Notes: generated by a model not told the origin, from the letters alone. A DNA stretch of 45,449 nucleotides from an uncultured Oscillospiraceae bacterium (GCA_934597345.1 CAKTRJ010000020.1:1-45449), one strand, 5' to 3'; shown: positions 15,117 through 23,501, numbered from the stretch's first letter. Numbers and translations are program-made.

Positions 15117-16910
15117 TTACTCGATGAGTCCGCTTTCCTTCAGCAGGAGCTCAATATCGGTGCCCTTGACCTTTTTCAGGACCAGCTTGAGCATTTCCTT
15201 CTCCTTGAAGGACAGAGGCGCCTCGCTGATGGGCTTCTTATCAATGGCATAGTAGCAGGCACGCAGCAGCTCCCGCACATCGTACTTGCTGCCCCACACC
15301 TCCGGCACACCGCGGTCGATATCCAGCAGGGTGTAGACCGACTCCATACCGGTACGCATGGAATATTCGGTGGTGAAGATGGTGTCGCGGGGCGTCTCGG
15401 CGAACTGGCCGATGAAGGCGAAGTTCACGGCGCCGTCGGGCACGACCTTGGGCCGGTCGGACTCCTTGCGGGGCTGGAAGAAGGCGTTGATATAGGGCAT
15501 GAAGCAGGTGGTGGTATTGCAGGCATCGTGAGCCAGCGCGTCGATCCTCTCGACCGGTACGCCGATGTGGTACAGCCACTCGCGGCAGACCTCCTCGCCG
15601 GTGCAGTCCCGCATGGCTTTCTTCACATAGTTGCCTTCCTTATTGGTATTCAGGGAATACAGCCACACAAGCACCATGTTCTTGTCCTGAGACTTGAACT
15701 GGGGCTGGCGGTTGATGGTCCAGGAGAGATACCAGTTGTCGGTGCTGTCCTTGACGGTGACGATGCCGCCGGTGGTCACCTTGCCGGAGCGGGGATCGCG
15801 CTTGCAGATGTTCATAATATGCCGGATGATCTCCTCGTTGGAGGTGGCTACGGTAGCGCTCATCCAGTTAGTGGCGTCCACATCGGAGCAGAACTTATCC
15901 GGGTTGCCGTACTCACCATGCTCGGCCTGGGCGGCAATGGCTTTCCACATATCCCACGATTCACCCGCGCCGTTCTTCACGCCGGACAGGTCAGGAGCAT
16001 GGGTCTGATCGCCATAGCAGGAGGTGTCGGTGCAGCATCCGTTGGTGATGAACACCAGATCGTCCTCAATCAGGTCAATGGTCTGCTCCTTGCCGTCCTT
16101 GACGTACACGATCTGCCGGGCAACCCTCTTGTCACCCTCGGTTTCGATGATGACGTTTTTGACATCCATGCCGTACTCGATGCGCACACCGTGGGACTCC
16201 AGATATTTCACCAGCGGCAGGATCATGCTCTCGTACTGGTTGTACTTGGTGAAGCGCAGGGCACTGAAATCAGGCAGGCCGTCGATGTGATGGACATAAC
16301 GGCACAGATACCGCTTCATCTCCAGCGCGCTGGACCAGCGCTGGAAAGCGAACATGGTCTGCCAGTACAGCCAGAAGTTGGTGCTCCAGAAGGAGTCGGG
16401 CAGCACATCGGAGATCTTCTTGTCTTCCAGATCCTTTTCCGGCGTCAGGAACAGCTTGGACAGCGCCATGGCGGAGTCCTTGTCCAGCTTGAACTGCTTG
16501 TCGGTGTGAGCATCCTCGCCGCGATTCACACTGGCGCGGCACAGGGAGTAGTTGGGATCGTGCTTGTTGAGCCAATAATATTCATCCAGAACAGAGACGC
16601 CCGGCGTTTCGATAGAGGGCACATCGCGGAAGGTATCCCACATGACCTCGAAATGGTTGTCCATCTCACGGCCACCCCGCATAAAGAAGCCCTTGGTGAT
16701 GTCTTTGCGGCCATCGCAGCTGCCGCCTGCCAGATCCAGCTTTTCCAATACATGGATGTGCTCGCCCTTCATCTGTCCGTCACGGACCAGATAAAAAGCC
16801 GCCGTCAGGCCGGCAAGGCCGGTGCCGATGATATAAGCCGATTTCTTATCCACATCCTTGGGCTTTTCGGGATGGGCAAAGGATTCGTAAGTGCCAGCAG
16901 AATAATACAT
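15117..16910 (-). CDS. ohyA: Oleate hydratase (MCRA-family FAD fatty acid hydratase)
   Basis: 597 residues, full length. FAD-binding GTGLAGL at 29-35, then EKLDLAGGSCDG and MRGGREMDNHFE with Glu82, the position of the conserved catalytic acid in Staphylococcus OhyA. FQRWSSALEMKRYLCRYVHHI, NGCCTDTSCYGDQ and IGQFAETPRDTIFTTEYS are hallmark segments. It adds water to the cis-9 double bond of oleate and linoleate to give 10-hydroxy fatty acids, which detoxifies host or dietary fatty acids at the membrane face. GGAGGTTTTGTT precedes the ATG. It lies downstream of a TetR gene on the same strand but has its own promoter. Confidence 0.95.
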   Translation of the reverse strand: MYYSAGTYESFAHPEKPKDVDKKSAYIIGTGLAGLTAAFYLVRDGQMKGEHIHVLEKLDLAGGSCDGRKDITKGFFMRGGREMDNHFEVMWDTFRDVPSIETPGVSVLDEYYWLNKHDPNYSLCRASVNRGEDAHTDKQFKLDKDSAMALSKLFLTPEKDLEDKKISDVLPDSFWSTNFWLYWQTMFAFQRWSSALEMKRYLCRYVHHIDGLPDFSALRFTKYNQYESMILPLVKYLESHGVRIEYGMDVKNVIIETEGDKRVARQIVYVKDGKEQTIDLIEDDLVFITNGCCTDTSCYGDQTHAPDLSGVKNGAGESWDMWKAIAAQAEHGEYGNPDKFCSDVDATNWMSATVATSNEEIIRHIMNICKRDPRSGKVTTGGIVTVKDSTDNWYLSWTINRQPQFKSQDKNMVLVWLYSLNTNKEGNYVKKAMRDCTGEEVCREWLYHIGVPVERIDALAHDACNTTTCFMPYINAFFQPRKESDRPKVVPDGAVNFAFIGQFAETPRDTIFTTEYSMRTGMESVYTLLDIDRGVPEVWGSKYDVRELLRACYYAIDKKPISEAPLSFKEKEMLKLVLKKVKGTDIELLLKESGLIE

Positions 16911-16947
16911 AACAAAACCTCCAGTTGTTTTTTGTTTCTATGGCTTT

Positions 16948-16975
16948 ATTATAGCGTTTCCCGTCCGGCTTACAA
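16948..16975 (-). promoter_or_regulatory. Promoter of oleate hydratase
   Basis: On the minus strand TTGTAA (16970-16975) and TATAAT (16948-16953) are spaced 16 bases, about 37 bases upstream of the start codon. Confidence 0.65.
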
Positions 16976-16988
16976 TAAACAGAAAAAA

Positions 16989-17015
16989 CTCCGTGATAAA
17001 AGTCTTATCACGGAG
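16989..17015 (-). terminator. Terminator between tetR and oleate hydratase
   Basis: CTCCGTGATAA pairs with TTATCACGGAG around a 5-base loop; on the minus strand AGTTTTTTCTG follows. It ends the TetR transcript so that the hydratase is expressed separately. Confidence 0.75.
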
Positions 17016-17060
17016 CCGCAAAGTGTAAAAAATATGATCAGATTCGCAAAAATGATAAAA

Positions 17061-17615
17061 TCAGAATTGGAATCGGGAGAGTGCTTCTGACACAGAGCCT
17101 TTGATCAGCCTGGCGAGTCTGTCCACGATCTGTTGTGGGTCCTCCCGCATATCGTCTTTGATCCAGTCCAGCATCAGCCCAATAAATATATACGAATAGA
17201 TCTGGGCAATAAATTGCTTGTCCTCGTCCCGAACCTTCATTTCACCGACTTCTTCGTTGATCACATCCAGCAAAAGCCGGTCTACCAGCGGCTGCAGATA
17301 TTTTTCAACCTGTTCTCCGTGGACGCAGCGGTAAACATTCAAAATAAAGGGCTTGTTATCCTGTGCTGCCTCGAAGATCTGTAAAAATCCCTGCTGCCAC
17401 GTCTCGTAGGTCTTTTTTTCATTCAGCGCTTTTTTGGCGTCTTCAAGGCAAGACCATTCCACAAGATCGTAAATATCTTTGAAATGGTAATAAAAGGTCA
17501 TACGGTTGATGCCGCAGTCCTCGGCAATGTCATTGATGGTGATTTTGGTCAGCGGCTTTTTCAAAAGCAGATTCTTCAGCGACTGCTCCAAGGCTCGCTT
17601 TGTTACCTGTGACAT
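17061..17615 (-). CDS. TetR/AcrR-family regulator (DhaS-like), probable fatty-acid sensor
   Basis: 184 residues from the ATG at 17615, which has GGAG about 11 bases upstream; an in-frame extension to 17837 is not needed. The HTH is ITINDIAEDCGINRMTFYYHFKDIYDLVEW (about 21-50), with the FYYHF motif typical of TetR. The C-terminal part resembles the TetR_C_8 type (ends in GSVSEALSRFQF). It lies upstream of oleate hydratase on the same strand, and tandem palindromes lie about 220 bases upstream, over a plus-strand promoter. Likely a repressor responding to fatty acids (inference). Confidence 0.85.
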   Translation of the reverse strand: MSQVTKRALEQSLKNLLLKKPLTKITINDIAEDCGINRMTFYYHFKDIYDLVEWSCLEDAKKALNEKKTYETWQQGFLQIFEAAQDNKPFILNVYRCVHGEQVEKYLQPLVDRLLLDVINEEVGEMKVRDEDKQFIAQIYSYIFIGLMLDWIKDDMREDPQQIVDRLARLIKGSVSEALSRFQF

Positions 17616-17830
17616 AGCAGCTTGCTCCTTTCCCGAAACCACTGGAATGTGGACATGATGAGCTTCCTTATATAAGGCCATATGCAGCCCGTCTGAGCGT
17701 GGGGGCCAGTTCGTTTTCGTACTGTATTTTATAAGATTTGAGGCAAAAACGCAAGCTCCGCCAGAAGGGAAACGCAGGTTCTCCTGCCGGACGGTACGAT
17801 CCGTGCAGCTAAAATATTTTTCTAACCCTC

Positions 17831-17859
17831 TTGACAAGTAACCGAACGGTAACTATAAT
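17831..17859 (+). promoter_or_regulatory. Perfect sigma-A promoter, plus strand
   Basis: TTGACA (17831-17836), 17 bases, TATAAT (17854-17859): a consensus promoter. It points toward the small genes at 18100 onward. Its spacer is filled by a palindrome, so it should be strongly repressible. Confidence 0.8.
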
Positions 17860-17880
17860 GGGGGCTACCGATTGGTTACT
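17838..17880. promoter_or_regulatory. Tandem TetR-type operator palindromes
   Basis: GTAACCGAACGGTAAC (17838-17853) and CTACCGATTGGTTAC (17865-17879) are two imperfect palindromes built on ACCGAnCGGT, 26 bases centre to centre. The first fills the promoter spacer and the second lies just after the -10. This is the usual arrangement for TetR repressors; the adjacent tetR at 17615 is the natural candidate. Confidence 0.6.
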
Positions 17881-18099
17881 TTTGTTTTGCAAAAATACAT
17901 CCATGCGAGCAATCATATCATCGAAACCAGACAGCCAGACGCTGAGACGCAGTGCTGATCGCAGAGCCGGTCATGCACTGTGTCTTGTTTTTGAGAGAAA
18001 TGATGCTGGGCAGCTCTGCGGGAGCGTGTCAAAATGGAAAATCTGAGCGCCGTACTGGAGTGGTACAGTGCGCAGCGATAAGAATGGGAGGAATGTATC
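17881..18099. other. Leader region without a convincing gene
   Basis: Downstream of the strong promoter lie about 220 bases with only short unconvincing frames. One ends ...MENLSAVLEWYSAQR just before the next gene and might be the tail of a degraded coding region. No clear hairpin or riboswitch is visible. Confidence 0.3.
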
Positions 18100-18315
18100 A
18101 TGCTGTGTCCGAAATGTGGAAAAGAAATGAGAACGGGCTATTTGTTCAGCAGTAAGGACGGCGCGTTCAGCTTCGCAAACCAGGTGCCGGGTGCGCTGGA
18201 AAAAGCAAAAAACACCGATGGCTTTGTGAAGCTCACCGGGCTGAAGATCGGTGGCCGCACAAGCGTGAAGGCCTGCTGCTGTGATGCATGCAGAACCATC
18301 ACGATTTCGTATTAA
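18100..18315 (+). CDS. Small zinc-ribbon protein (DUF6487-like)
   Basis: 71 residues: MLCPKCGKEMRTGYLFSS at the start and KACCCDACRTITISY at the end give two cysteine pairs (CxxC ... CxxC) of a zinc ribbon, with ALEKAKNTDGFVKL between. Such proteins are common and uncharacterised in gut Firmicutes. GGGAGGAATGTATC precedes the ATG. It is expressed from the consensus promoter at 17831 and is followed 14 bases later by a membrane protein. Confidence 0.65.
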   Translation: MLCPKCGKEMRTGYLFSSKDGAFSFANQVPGALEKAKNTDGFVKLTGLKIGGRTSVKACCCDACRTITISY

Positions 18316-18329
18316 GAGGGGAAGATAAA

Positions 18330-18950
18330 ATGAAGCTCTATTTTGGAAACGCCGTTACGACGGCAACGACTGTTATGATCCTTGCCCTGCTGGGCTTTAT
18401 CGGCTGGTCGGCTTTTCACCGCGCCGATATTCAATACTGGGGACGCAGAAGCGATATCCTGCTGATTTTCGGTCTTGTGGTGTGCTGCTTTGCGGCGGCG
18501 CGGGACGGACTGGACAAGACCATCCAGCATGCTGTTGACGGCAGCTGCGCACCGGGTCTGTTTCCGCTGGTCAGCGTACCCACCATCGTCGGCTGTATCG
18601 GCGCGCTGCTGATTATCGTTGCCGCCATCGCCACGCTCATCGCAAAAACGCAGCGGGCGCGCGAAGTCTGGTTTTATCTCATGTCCGGCGGCGTGGTGCT
18701 GAAGATCGCGACAATGGAGATCGCGCGGACATTCTCTGAAACGAAAGGGAAGTGTACCTATGCCGCAAATGAACAAGGGCGGAAAATTTATTTCCGGAGA
18801 ATCGGAGATTCGTCCCGATGGATGGATGCAGCTTCAGGAACTGCATCCATATATACAGCAGCACCAACCGAATATCTGCCAGATCAGTGTACTTTAAGAC
18901 GGCGGTACATGACCGCATTGACTTTATGGAAAACATTCTGCTGCCGGTGA
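18330..18950 (+). CDS. Small integral membrane protein, 3' end uncertain
   Basis: Up to 206 residues from the ATG at 18330 (GAGGGGAAGATAAA before it). Three or four hydrophobic segments: about 10-27, 45-57, 84-107 (VGCIGALLIIVAAIATLIA) and possibly 117-130. After ETKGKCTYAANEQG the sequence becomes polar and unlike the first part, and another start with its own ribosome binding site lies in a different frame there, so the native protein may have ended differently and been damaged. No family recognised. Confidence 0.45.
   Translation: MKLYFGNAVTTATTVMILALLGFIGWSAFHRADIQYWGRRSDILLIFGLVVCCFAAARDGLDKTIQHAVDGSCAPGLFPLVSVPTIVGCIGALLIIVAAIATLIAKTQRAREVWFYLMSGGVVLKIATMEIARTFSETKGKCTYAANEQGRKIYFRRIGDSSRWMDAASGTASIYTAAPTEYLPDQCTLRRRYMTALTLWKTFCCR
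18760..18897 (+). CDS. Short AbrB-like N-terminal fragment, overlapping the membrane gene
   Basis: 45 residues starting MPQMNKGGKFISGESEIRPD, which recalls small AbrB/SpoVT-type proteins of Firmicutes with MPxMxKGGKxxFGxSxIxxDG. The rest (GWMQLQELHPYIQQHQPN...) is not familiar and ends early, so it looks truncated. AAAGGGAAG precedes the ATG. The coding stretch contains its own inverted repeat (ATGGATGCAG ... CTGCATCCAT). Confidence 0.35.
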   Translation: MPQMNKGGKFISGESEIRPDGWMQLQELHPYIQQHQPNICQISVL

Positions 18951-19059
18951 TACGAAAACGATGATACCATACACTATGACGTAACGTGAGAATCGAGACT
19001 TTATAAAGGAGAGTCCGCACCCGGTCGCGCGGGATCAGCGGACAGATCGCCTGTATATA

Positions 19060-20028
19060 TTACGCGTCGTAAGCCTCCCAGAAGCGGCGCAGGGCATCCT
19101 CATATTCCTGCCGGTCGACGTAGCAGCTCATGGCGTGGTCGGCCTGCGGCACCACAAGAAGCCGACAGGGCGAGGCGCAGGCGGCCTGATTCTCATAGGC
19201 CATGCGCACCGGGACGAAGTGGTCGTCCTCGCCGTGGATCAGCAGCATCGGTATTTTCGCGGCGGCAAGGCTGTCCAGTGTGGAGCATTCGTCCGACCCT
19301 ACGGACAGCCGGCGGCGGCAGACCCGGTCGGCGATCCAGCCTCCCAGAAGGAAGGGAATGTGCAGGTTCTTCCGGGCCACATGCTGCCAGATGGCGTGGG
19401 GCGAGGTATAGGCCGAGTCGGCGATAATGCCCCGGACGGCCTCCGACAGCGGCAGACCCGCCGCCATCAGCACGGTGGTGCCGCCCATGGAGATGCCCGC
19501 CAGATAGATGGGCAGCGCCGTGCCGAACCGCTCCGCCGCCCATTGTGCCCAGGCAAGGCAGTCCTCCCGCTCCGTCAGACCGAAGCCGATATAGTCGCCC
19601 TCACTGTTCTGCTGGGCCCGCTGCTCTACATACAGGACGCTGCAACGCTCCTGCCGCCAGAAGCCGGAGAGCAGGCCGAAATCCCTGTGCCACGCCGAGT
19701 GCCACCCGTGGAAGGCAATGATGATCCTTTTGGCGTCGGGGCAGGGGAACCAATGACCCGCCAGACGCAGGCCGTCCCGGCTCCGGATGGAGACCACCTC
19801 ATGGGGCGTGTCGGCCAGCTGGCGGGAGGCCTCCCGCCGGGCGGTGCGGAAGCCCTCGTTGGGCGTTTCGCCGGTCAGGCGCGAGCCGCCGCCCTTCCTT
19901 TTGCGCAGGCGGGGCGGCTGGCGGTTCATGGCCACGTCCATCAGAACGTGGGTCACGCCATAGGCGGCGGCGCCGCAGGCCGCGGCGGCGGACAGGGCGG
20001 CGACGGTGATCTTTGCTGCTTTTTTCAT
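19060..20028 (-). CDS. Alpha/beta hydrolase (serine hydrolase), membrane-anchored or exported
   Basis: 322 residues from the ATG at 20028 (GGAGGAACCGATCCC before it). An N-terminal hydrophobic segment (about 5-28, VAALSAAAACGAAAYGVTHVL) acts as anchor or signal. The hydrolase core follows: IIIAFHGWHSAWHRD (oxyanion region), LAGISMGGTTVLMAAG with the GxSxG nucleophile, LLIHGEDDHFVPVRMA with the acid, and QADHAMSCYVD with the catalytic His. Similar to BAAT/YqkD-like esterases of Firmicutes. Divergent from a TetR gene, which probably controls it. Substrate unknown; an ester or acyl lipid is likely. Confidence 0.85.
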   Translation of the reverse strand: MKKAAKITVAALSAAAACGAAAYGVTHVLMDVAMNRQPPRLRKRKGGGSRLTGETPNEGFRTARREASRQLADTPHEVVSIRSRDGLRLAGHWFPCPDAKRIIIAFHGWHSAWHRDFGLLSGFWRQERCSVLYVEQRAQQNSEGDYIGFGLTEREDCLAWAQWAAERFGTALPIYLAGISMGGTTVLMAAGLPLSEAVRGIIADSAYTSPHAIWQHVARKNLHIPFLLGGWIADRVCRRRLSVGSDECSTLDSLAAAKIPMLLIHGEDDHFVPVRMAYENQAACASPCRLLVVPQADHAMSCYVDRQEYEDALRRFWEAYDA

Positions 20029-20057
20029 GGGATCGGTTCCTCCGTGGAATTTCTCAA

Positions 20058-20087
20058 TAGACAAGGAATGGTTTTTTATGGTAAAAT
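20058..20087 (+). promoter_or_regulatory. Promoter of the TetR gene at 20121
   Basis: TAGACA (20058-20063) and TAAAAT (20082-20087) with 18 bases between, 33 bases before the start codon. It lies in the short divergent spacer shared with the hydrolase gene. Confidence 0.5.
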
Positions 20088-20120
20088 GAAGGGCAATCAG
20101 CCAGTAGTGGAGGTCCTGCT

Positions 20121-20663
20121 ATGCCTGTCAATGTAAAGCCCATGATCGCCGACGCATTTTTGAAGCTTTCCAAGGAAAAGAACATCGACAAGATCACGGT
20201 AAAGGATATTGTGGACGAATGCGGCATTTCCCGCCAGTCCTTTTACTACCACTTTCAGGACATTCTGGAGGTCATTGAGTGGTCGGCGGAGCAGGCGTTT
20301 CAGAAGCTGCTGACGCGCAGCATGGAGACGGATGACGCGGAAGCCGTGTTTCAGGACTTTATTGCCGCCTCTGACGAGGCCAGCATCATGCTGCGCAAGC
20401 TGCTGAACTCTCAGAAGCGGGAGCAGGTGGAGCGCCTGATGGTGCGGGCCGTCCGCACCTATTTACAGGAGATGATCCGGCGGAAGGGCCCCATTACGGA
20501 CATCCCCTACGAGGACGCGGAGACGGCGCTGAGCTTCTGCACCTACGGCATCGTGGGCCTGTTGCTGGAGTACTGCGAGAAAAAGGAGGTAGACCGGGCA
20601 CAGCTGGCGCGGCAGATGTACCGTCTGCTGACCGGGCGTATGGCGGAAAAGCACGGCATGTGA
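20121..20663 (+). CDS. TetR/AcrR-family regulator (DhaS-like)
   Basis: 180 residues. HTH at about 20-50 (ITVKDIVDECGISRQSFYYHFQDILEVIEW), very like the other two TetR proteins in this window, with the C-terminal LSFCTYGIVGLLLEYCEKKEVD helix pair. GTGGAGGTCCTGCT precedes the ATG. Divergent from the hydrolase and upstream of the FtsH pair; either may be its target. A hairpin follows its stop. Confidence 0.85.
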   Translation: MPVNVKPMIADAFLKLSKEKNIDKITVKDIVDECGISRQSFYYHFQDILEVIEWSAEQAFQKLLTRSMETDDAEAVFQDFIAASDEASIMLRKLLNSQKREQVERLMVRAVRTYLQEMIRRKGPITDIPYEDAETALSFCTYGIVGLLLEYCEKKEVDRAQLARQMYRLLTGRMAEKHGM

Positions 20664-20697
20664 TCCTATTATACCAGAAAAACCACGATTCACTATA

Positions 20698-20748
20698 TGA
20701 CAAAATCCCCAAAGTGTCAGGCTTTTTGACATTTTGGGGATTTTGTCA
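20698..20748. repeat. 22-bp near-perfect inverted repeat
   Basis: Two 22-base arms beginning TGACAAAATCCCC, with one G-T mismatch in 22, surround a GGCTTTT loop. Each arm both begins and ends with the TGACA/TGTCA element. It lies 35 bases after the tetR stop and about 45 before the next promoter, so it is either a terminator (no long T-run on either side) or an operator with internal repeats. Confidence 0.6.
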
Positions 20749-20791
20749 TGACACGGGGCGCAAACTGATAGTGGCGGGATGGCGCTTCGTC

Positions 20792-20800
20792 TGATATAAC
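20792..20800 (+). promoter_or_regulatory. Extended -10 promoter of the FtsH operon
   Basis: TGATATAAC fits TGnTATAAt with one mismatch, 31 bases before the start at 20832. No clear -35. Confidence 0.4.
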
Positions 20801-20831
20801 AGTACCATCGATCAACAAGGGAGAGTTGCCC

Positions 20832-21299
20832 ATGTCAACAAAAAACGGGATATTCGCCGGAAAGCTCTGTGAGCTGGAGCGGCAGTATGAGCAGACCATC
20901 CGATGTCTCCGGTGCTGCCAGCGGTCGGATCACCGGGAGATCCAGCGGGCGCTGCGGTGCCTGTGGCAGGAGTACCGGGAGAACGATCTGCTGCTGCAAA
21001 GGAGCATCGCCAAGAGCCACTCCCCTGCCGTGGCGGCCCTGTCCGCCGCCCAGCTGGAGTACGACCTGAAAATTCAGGAGATCCTGCAAAACGAGCTGCC
21101 GGGCTACGTTCACGGCGAGGGCTGCGACGTGACGGAGGATCAGGCGGAGGCCGCCAGTCTCTACGGCGAGTACGCCATCGACTTTGCGGCCCAGGCCATG
21201 CGGCACGCGCTGCTGGCGGCGCTGTCGGCCATTGATCTGCAAATGAACTGCGAGGAACGGGAGAGCATCCCGGAAAATACGGAGGAAGCAAGCAAATGA
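20832..21299 (+). CDS. Small helical protein coupled to FtsH, possible adaptor
   Basis: 155 residues, nearly all predicted helix, soluble: LCELERQYEQTIRCLRCC, EIQRALRCLWQEYREND, then a middle segment around LSAAQLEYDLKIQEILQNELPG and a C-terminal helix AAQAMRHALLAALSAIDLQM. Six cysteines, no CxxC pairs. No family recognised. Its TGA overlaps the FtsH ATG (ATGA), so the two are translationally coupled. An FtsH adaptor, inhibitor or substrate is the natural guess (inference). Start at the ATG rather than the TTG six bases upstream, for better spacing to GGGAG. Confidence 0.65.
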   Translation: MSTKNGIFAGKLCELERQYEQTIRCLRCCQRSDHREIQRALRCLWQEYRENDLLLQRSIAKSHSPAVAALSAAQLEYDLKIQEILQNELPGYVHGEGCDVTEDQAEAASLYGEYAIDFAAQAMRHALLAALSAIDLQMNCEERESIPENTEEASK

Positions 21300-23116
21300 A
21301 TGAAGTGAAATCACCGAAAAAACCGCTGCTGTACTACTATATGATCGCCATTCTGGTGGTGCTGCTGTTCAACCTGCTGGCCATGCCGTGGCTGTCGGAG
21401 CACCAGATCAAGGATGTGGACTACAACACCTTTGTATCCATGACGGAGCAGGGCCAGATTGGTCAGGTGGAGATCCAGCAGCAGAGCAACCGCATCCTGT
21501 TTACCAGCAAGGATGAAAAGACCATCTACAAGACCGCCATCGTTCCCGACGACGGGCTGGTGCAGCGCCTGCTGGACGCGGGCGTCTCCACCACCGGCGA
21601 GGAGATCCAGCAGAGCTCGCTGCTGGTGGACATTCTGGGCTGGGTGCTGCCGCTGGTCATCTTCATCGGCATCGGGCAGATTATCTCCCGCAGCATGATG
21701 AAGAAAATGGGCGGCGGAAGCAACTCCCTGATGTTCAACATGGGCAAGTCCAACGCCAAGGTCTACGTCAAGTCCGCCGAGGGCATCAAGTTTGACGACG
21801 TGGCCGGCGAGGATGAGGCCAAGGAGAATCTGCAGGAAGTGGTCAACTACCTCCACGCCCCCAGCAAGTACAAGGACATCGGCGCCTCCATGCCCAAGGG
21901 CATCCTGCTGGTGGGCCCTCCGGGAACCGGCAAGACCATGCTGGCCAAGGCTGTGGCCGGTGAGGCCAACGTCCCCTTCTTCTCCATGTCCGGCTCGGAA
22001 TTCGTGGAGATGTTCGTGGGCATGGGCGCCAGCAAGGTGCGTGATCTGTTCAATCAGGCCAAGGAGAAAGCGCCCTGCATCGTGTTCATCGACGAAATCG
22101 ACGCCATCGGCCAGAAGCGCAGCGGTGGGCAATATGGCGGCAACGACGAGCGTGAGCAGACCCTGAACCAGCTGCTGACGGAAATGGACGGCTTCGAGGG
22201 CAACAACGGCGTCATCATTCTGGCGGCCACCAACCGCCCCGAGTCCCTTGACCCGGCCCTGACCCGCCCCGGCCGCTTCGACCGCCGCGTACCCGTGGAG
22301 CTGCCCGACCTGAAGGGCCGCGAGGAAATTCTGAAGGTACACGCCCGGAAGATCAAGGTGGCCGAGGATGTGGACTTCAGCAAGATCGCCCGCATGGCCT
22401 CCGGTGCCTCCGGCGCGGAGCTGGCCAACATCGTCAACGAGGCGGCGCTGCGTGCCGTCCGTGACGGCCGCCGCTTCGCCACCCAGGCCGACCTGGAGGA
22501 GAGCATCGAGGTGGTCATCGCAGGCTATCAGAAAAAGAACGCCATCATGACCGACCACGAGAAGAAGATCGTATCCTATCACGAGGTGGGACACGCCCTG
22601 GTGGCAGCCATGCAGACCCATTCCGCCCCCGTGCAGAAGATCACCATCGTCCCCCGTACTTCCGGTGCGCTGGGCTATACCATGCAGGTGGAGGAGGGCA
22701 ACCACTACCTGATGACCAAGGAGGAGATCGAGAACAAGATCGCCACCTTTACCGGCGGCCGGGCCGCCGAGGAAGTAGTGTTCGGCTCCGTCACCACCGG
22801 CGCTTCCAACGATATCGAGCAGGCTACCAAGCTGGCCCGAGCCATGATCACCCGCTACGGCATGAGCGATGAGTTCGGCATGGTGGCGCTGGAGACGGTC
22901 ACCAACCAGTATCTGGGCGGCGACGCCTCTCTGGCCTGCTCCGCCGAGACCCAGACCAAGATCGACCAGCAGGTGGTGGCTCTGGTGCAGAAGCAGCACG
23001 ACAAGGCTGTCAAGATCCTGATGGATAACCGTGAGAAGCTGGATCAGCTGGCCACCTACCTCTATGAGAAGGAGACCATCACCGGCGAGGAGTTCATGCG
23101 CATCCTGAACAAGTGA
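21296..23116 (+). CDS. ftsH: ATP-dependent zinc metalloprotease FtsH (accessory paralogue?)
   Basis: 606 residues. Two membrane segments: about 11-32 ([18 protein letters not shown]) and about 108-126 ([19 protein letters not shown]), with an extracytoplasmic domain between. AAA core: Walker A GPPGTGKT, Walker [10 protein letters not shown], second region of homology [21 protein letters not shown]. Zinc site HEVGH (instead of the usual HEAGH) with the third ligand in [15 protein letters not shown]. It degrades membrane and cytosolic proteins. A small regulated operon with an unknown partner, rather than the usual tilS-hpt-ftsH order, suggests a paralogue with a specialised role (inference). 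Confidence 0.93.
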   Translation: MNEVKSPKKPLLYYYMIAILVVLLFNLLAMPWLSEHQIKDVDYNTFVSMTEQGQIGQVEIQQQSNRILFTSKDEKTIYKTAIVPDDGLVQRLLDAGVSTTGEEIQQSSLLVDILGWVLPLVIFIGIGQIISRSMMKKMGGGSNSLMFNMGKSNAKVYVKSAEGIKFDDVAGEDEAKENLQEVVNYLHAPSKYKDIGASMPKGILLVGPPGTGKTMLAKAVAGEANVPFFSMSGSEFVEMFVGMGASKVRDLFNQAKEKAPCIVFIDEIDAIGQKRSGGQYGGNDEREQTLNQLLTEMDGFEGNNGVIILAATNRPESLDPALTRPGRFDRRVPVELPDLKGREEILKVHARKIKVAEDVDFSKIARMASGASGAELANIVNEAALRAVRDGRRFATQADLEESIEVVIAGYQKKNAIMTDHEKKIVSYHEVGHALVAAMQTHSAPVQKITIVPRTSGALGYTMQVEEGNHYLMTKEEIENKIATFTGGRAAEEVVFGSVTTGASNDIEQATKLARAMITRYGMSDEFGMVALETVTNQYLGGDASLACSAETQTKIDQQVVALVQKQHDKAVKILMDNREKLDQLATYLYEKETITGEEFMRILNK

Positions 23117-23128
23117 GCCACATTGCGG

Positions 23129-23157
23129 TTGACAGGTTTCAAAATTAGGGTTACTAT
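23129..23157 (+). promoter_or_regulatory. Promoter of the glutaredoxin-like gene
   Basis: TTGACA (23129-23134), 17 bases, TACTAT (23152-23157), 42 bases before the start. Confidence 0.65.
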
Positions 23158-23199
23158 GGGGGCAGTCAAATCGTATACTGCAAGAAAGGATGCTCTATC

Positions 23200-23451
23200 A
23201 TGAAAGTCACTGTGATCGGCAGCCATCTGTGCCCGGATACCCTGTATGCCCTGAACCGGCTCAGCGAGGCGAAAGCGGAGATCGACTTCAAGAACCTGTC
23301 TGCCAGCCTGTCTGACTTAAAGGTCTATCTGTCCCTGCGGCAGGAGAGCCCTGCCTACGCAGATATCCGGGAAAACGGCGGTATCGGTATTCCTTGCTTC
23401 ATTCTGGAGGATGGTACCGTTACCCGCGACCTGGATACTGTCCTGAAGTGA
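23200..23451 (+). CDS. Glutaredoxin-like (thioredoxin-fold) small protein
   Basis: 83 residues. MKVTVIGSHLCPDTLYALNR has the redox position CPDT after the first strand, so the resolving cysteine of the usual CPDC/CPYC is missing and a monothiol mechanism would apply. GGIGIPCFILEDGTVTRDLD contains the cis-proline loop (GIP) and the last strand. Probably a monothiol reductase or Fe-S/thiol sensor in the cytoplasm. AAGAAAGGATGCTCTATC precedes the ATG. Single-gene unit between a promoter and a terminator. Confidence 0.75.
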   Translation: MKVTVIGSHLCPDTLYALNRLSEAKAEIDFKNLSASLSDLKVYLSLRQESPAYADIRENGGIGIPCFILEDGTVTRDLDTVLK

Positions 23452-23475
23452 AACGGCGATCCATATAACGGCTTT

Positions 23476-23501
23476 AAAAGGCTGCCGGAGGGCAGCTTTT
23501 T
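23476..23501 (+). terminator. Intrinsic terminator
   Basis: CTGCC/GGCAG stem extended by AAAAG/CTTTT around a GGAG loop (one bulge), ending in TTTTT, 25 bases after the glutaredoxin-like stop. Confidence 0.7.

Noticed and set aside
15084..17090. 668-residue plus-strand ORF opposite oleate hydratase
   Set aside because: Antisense shadow; oleate hydratase motifs are unmistakable on the minus strand.
18033..18080. 15-codon ORF MENLSAVLEWYSAQR
   Set aside because: Too short, no ribosome binding site, no recognised family.
21311..22999. 562-residue minus-strand ORF opposite ftsH
   Set aside because: Shadow of ftsH, repetitive His/Gly/Leu composition.
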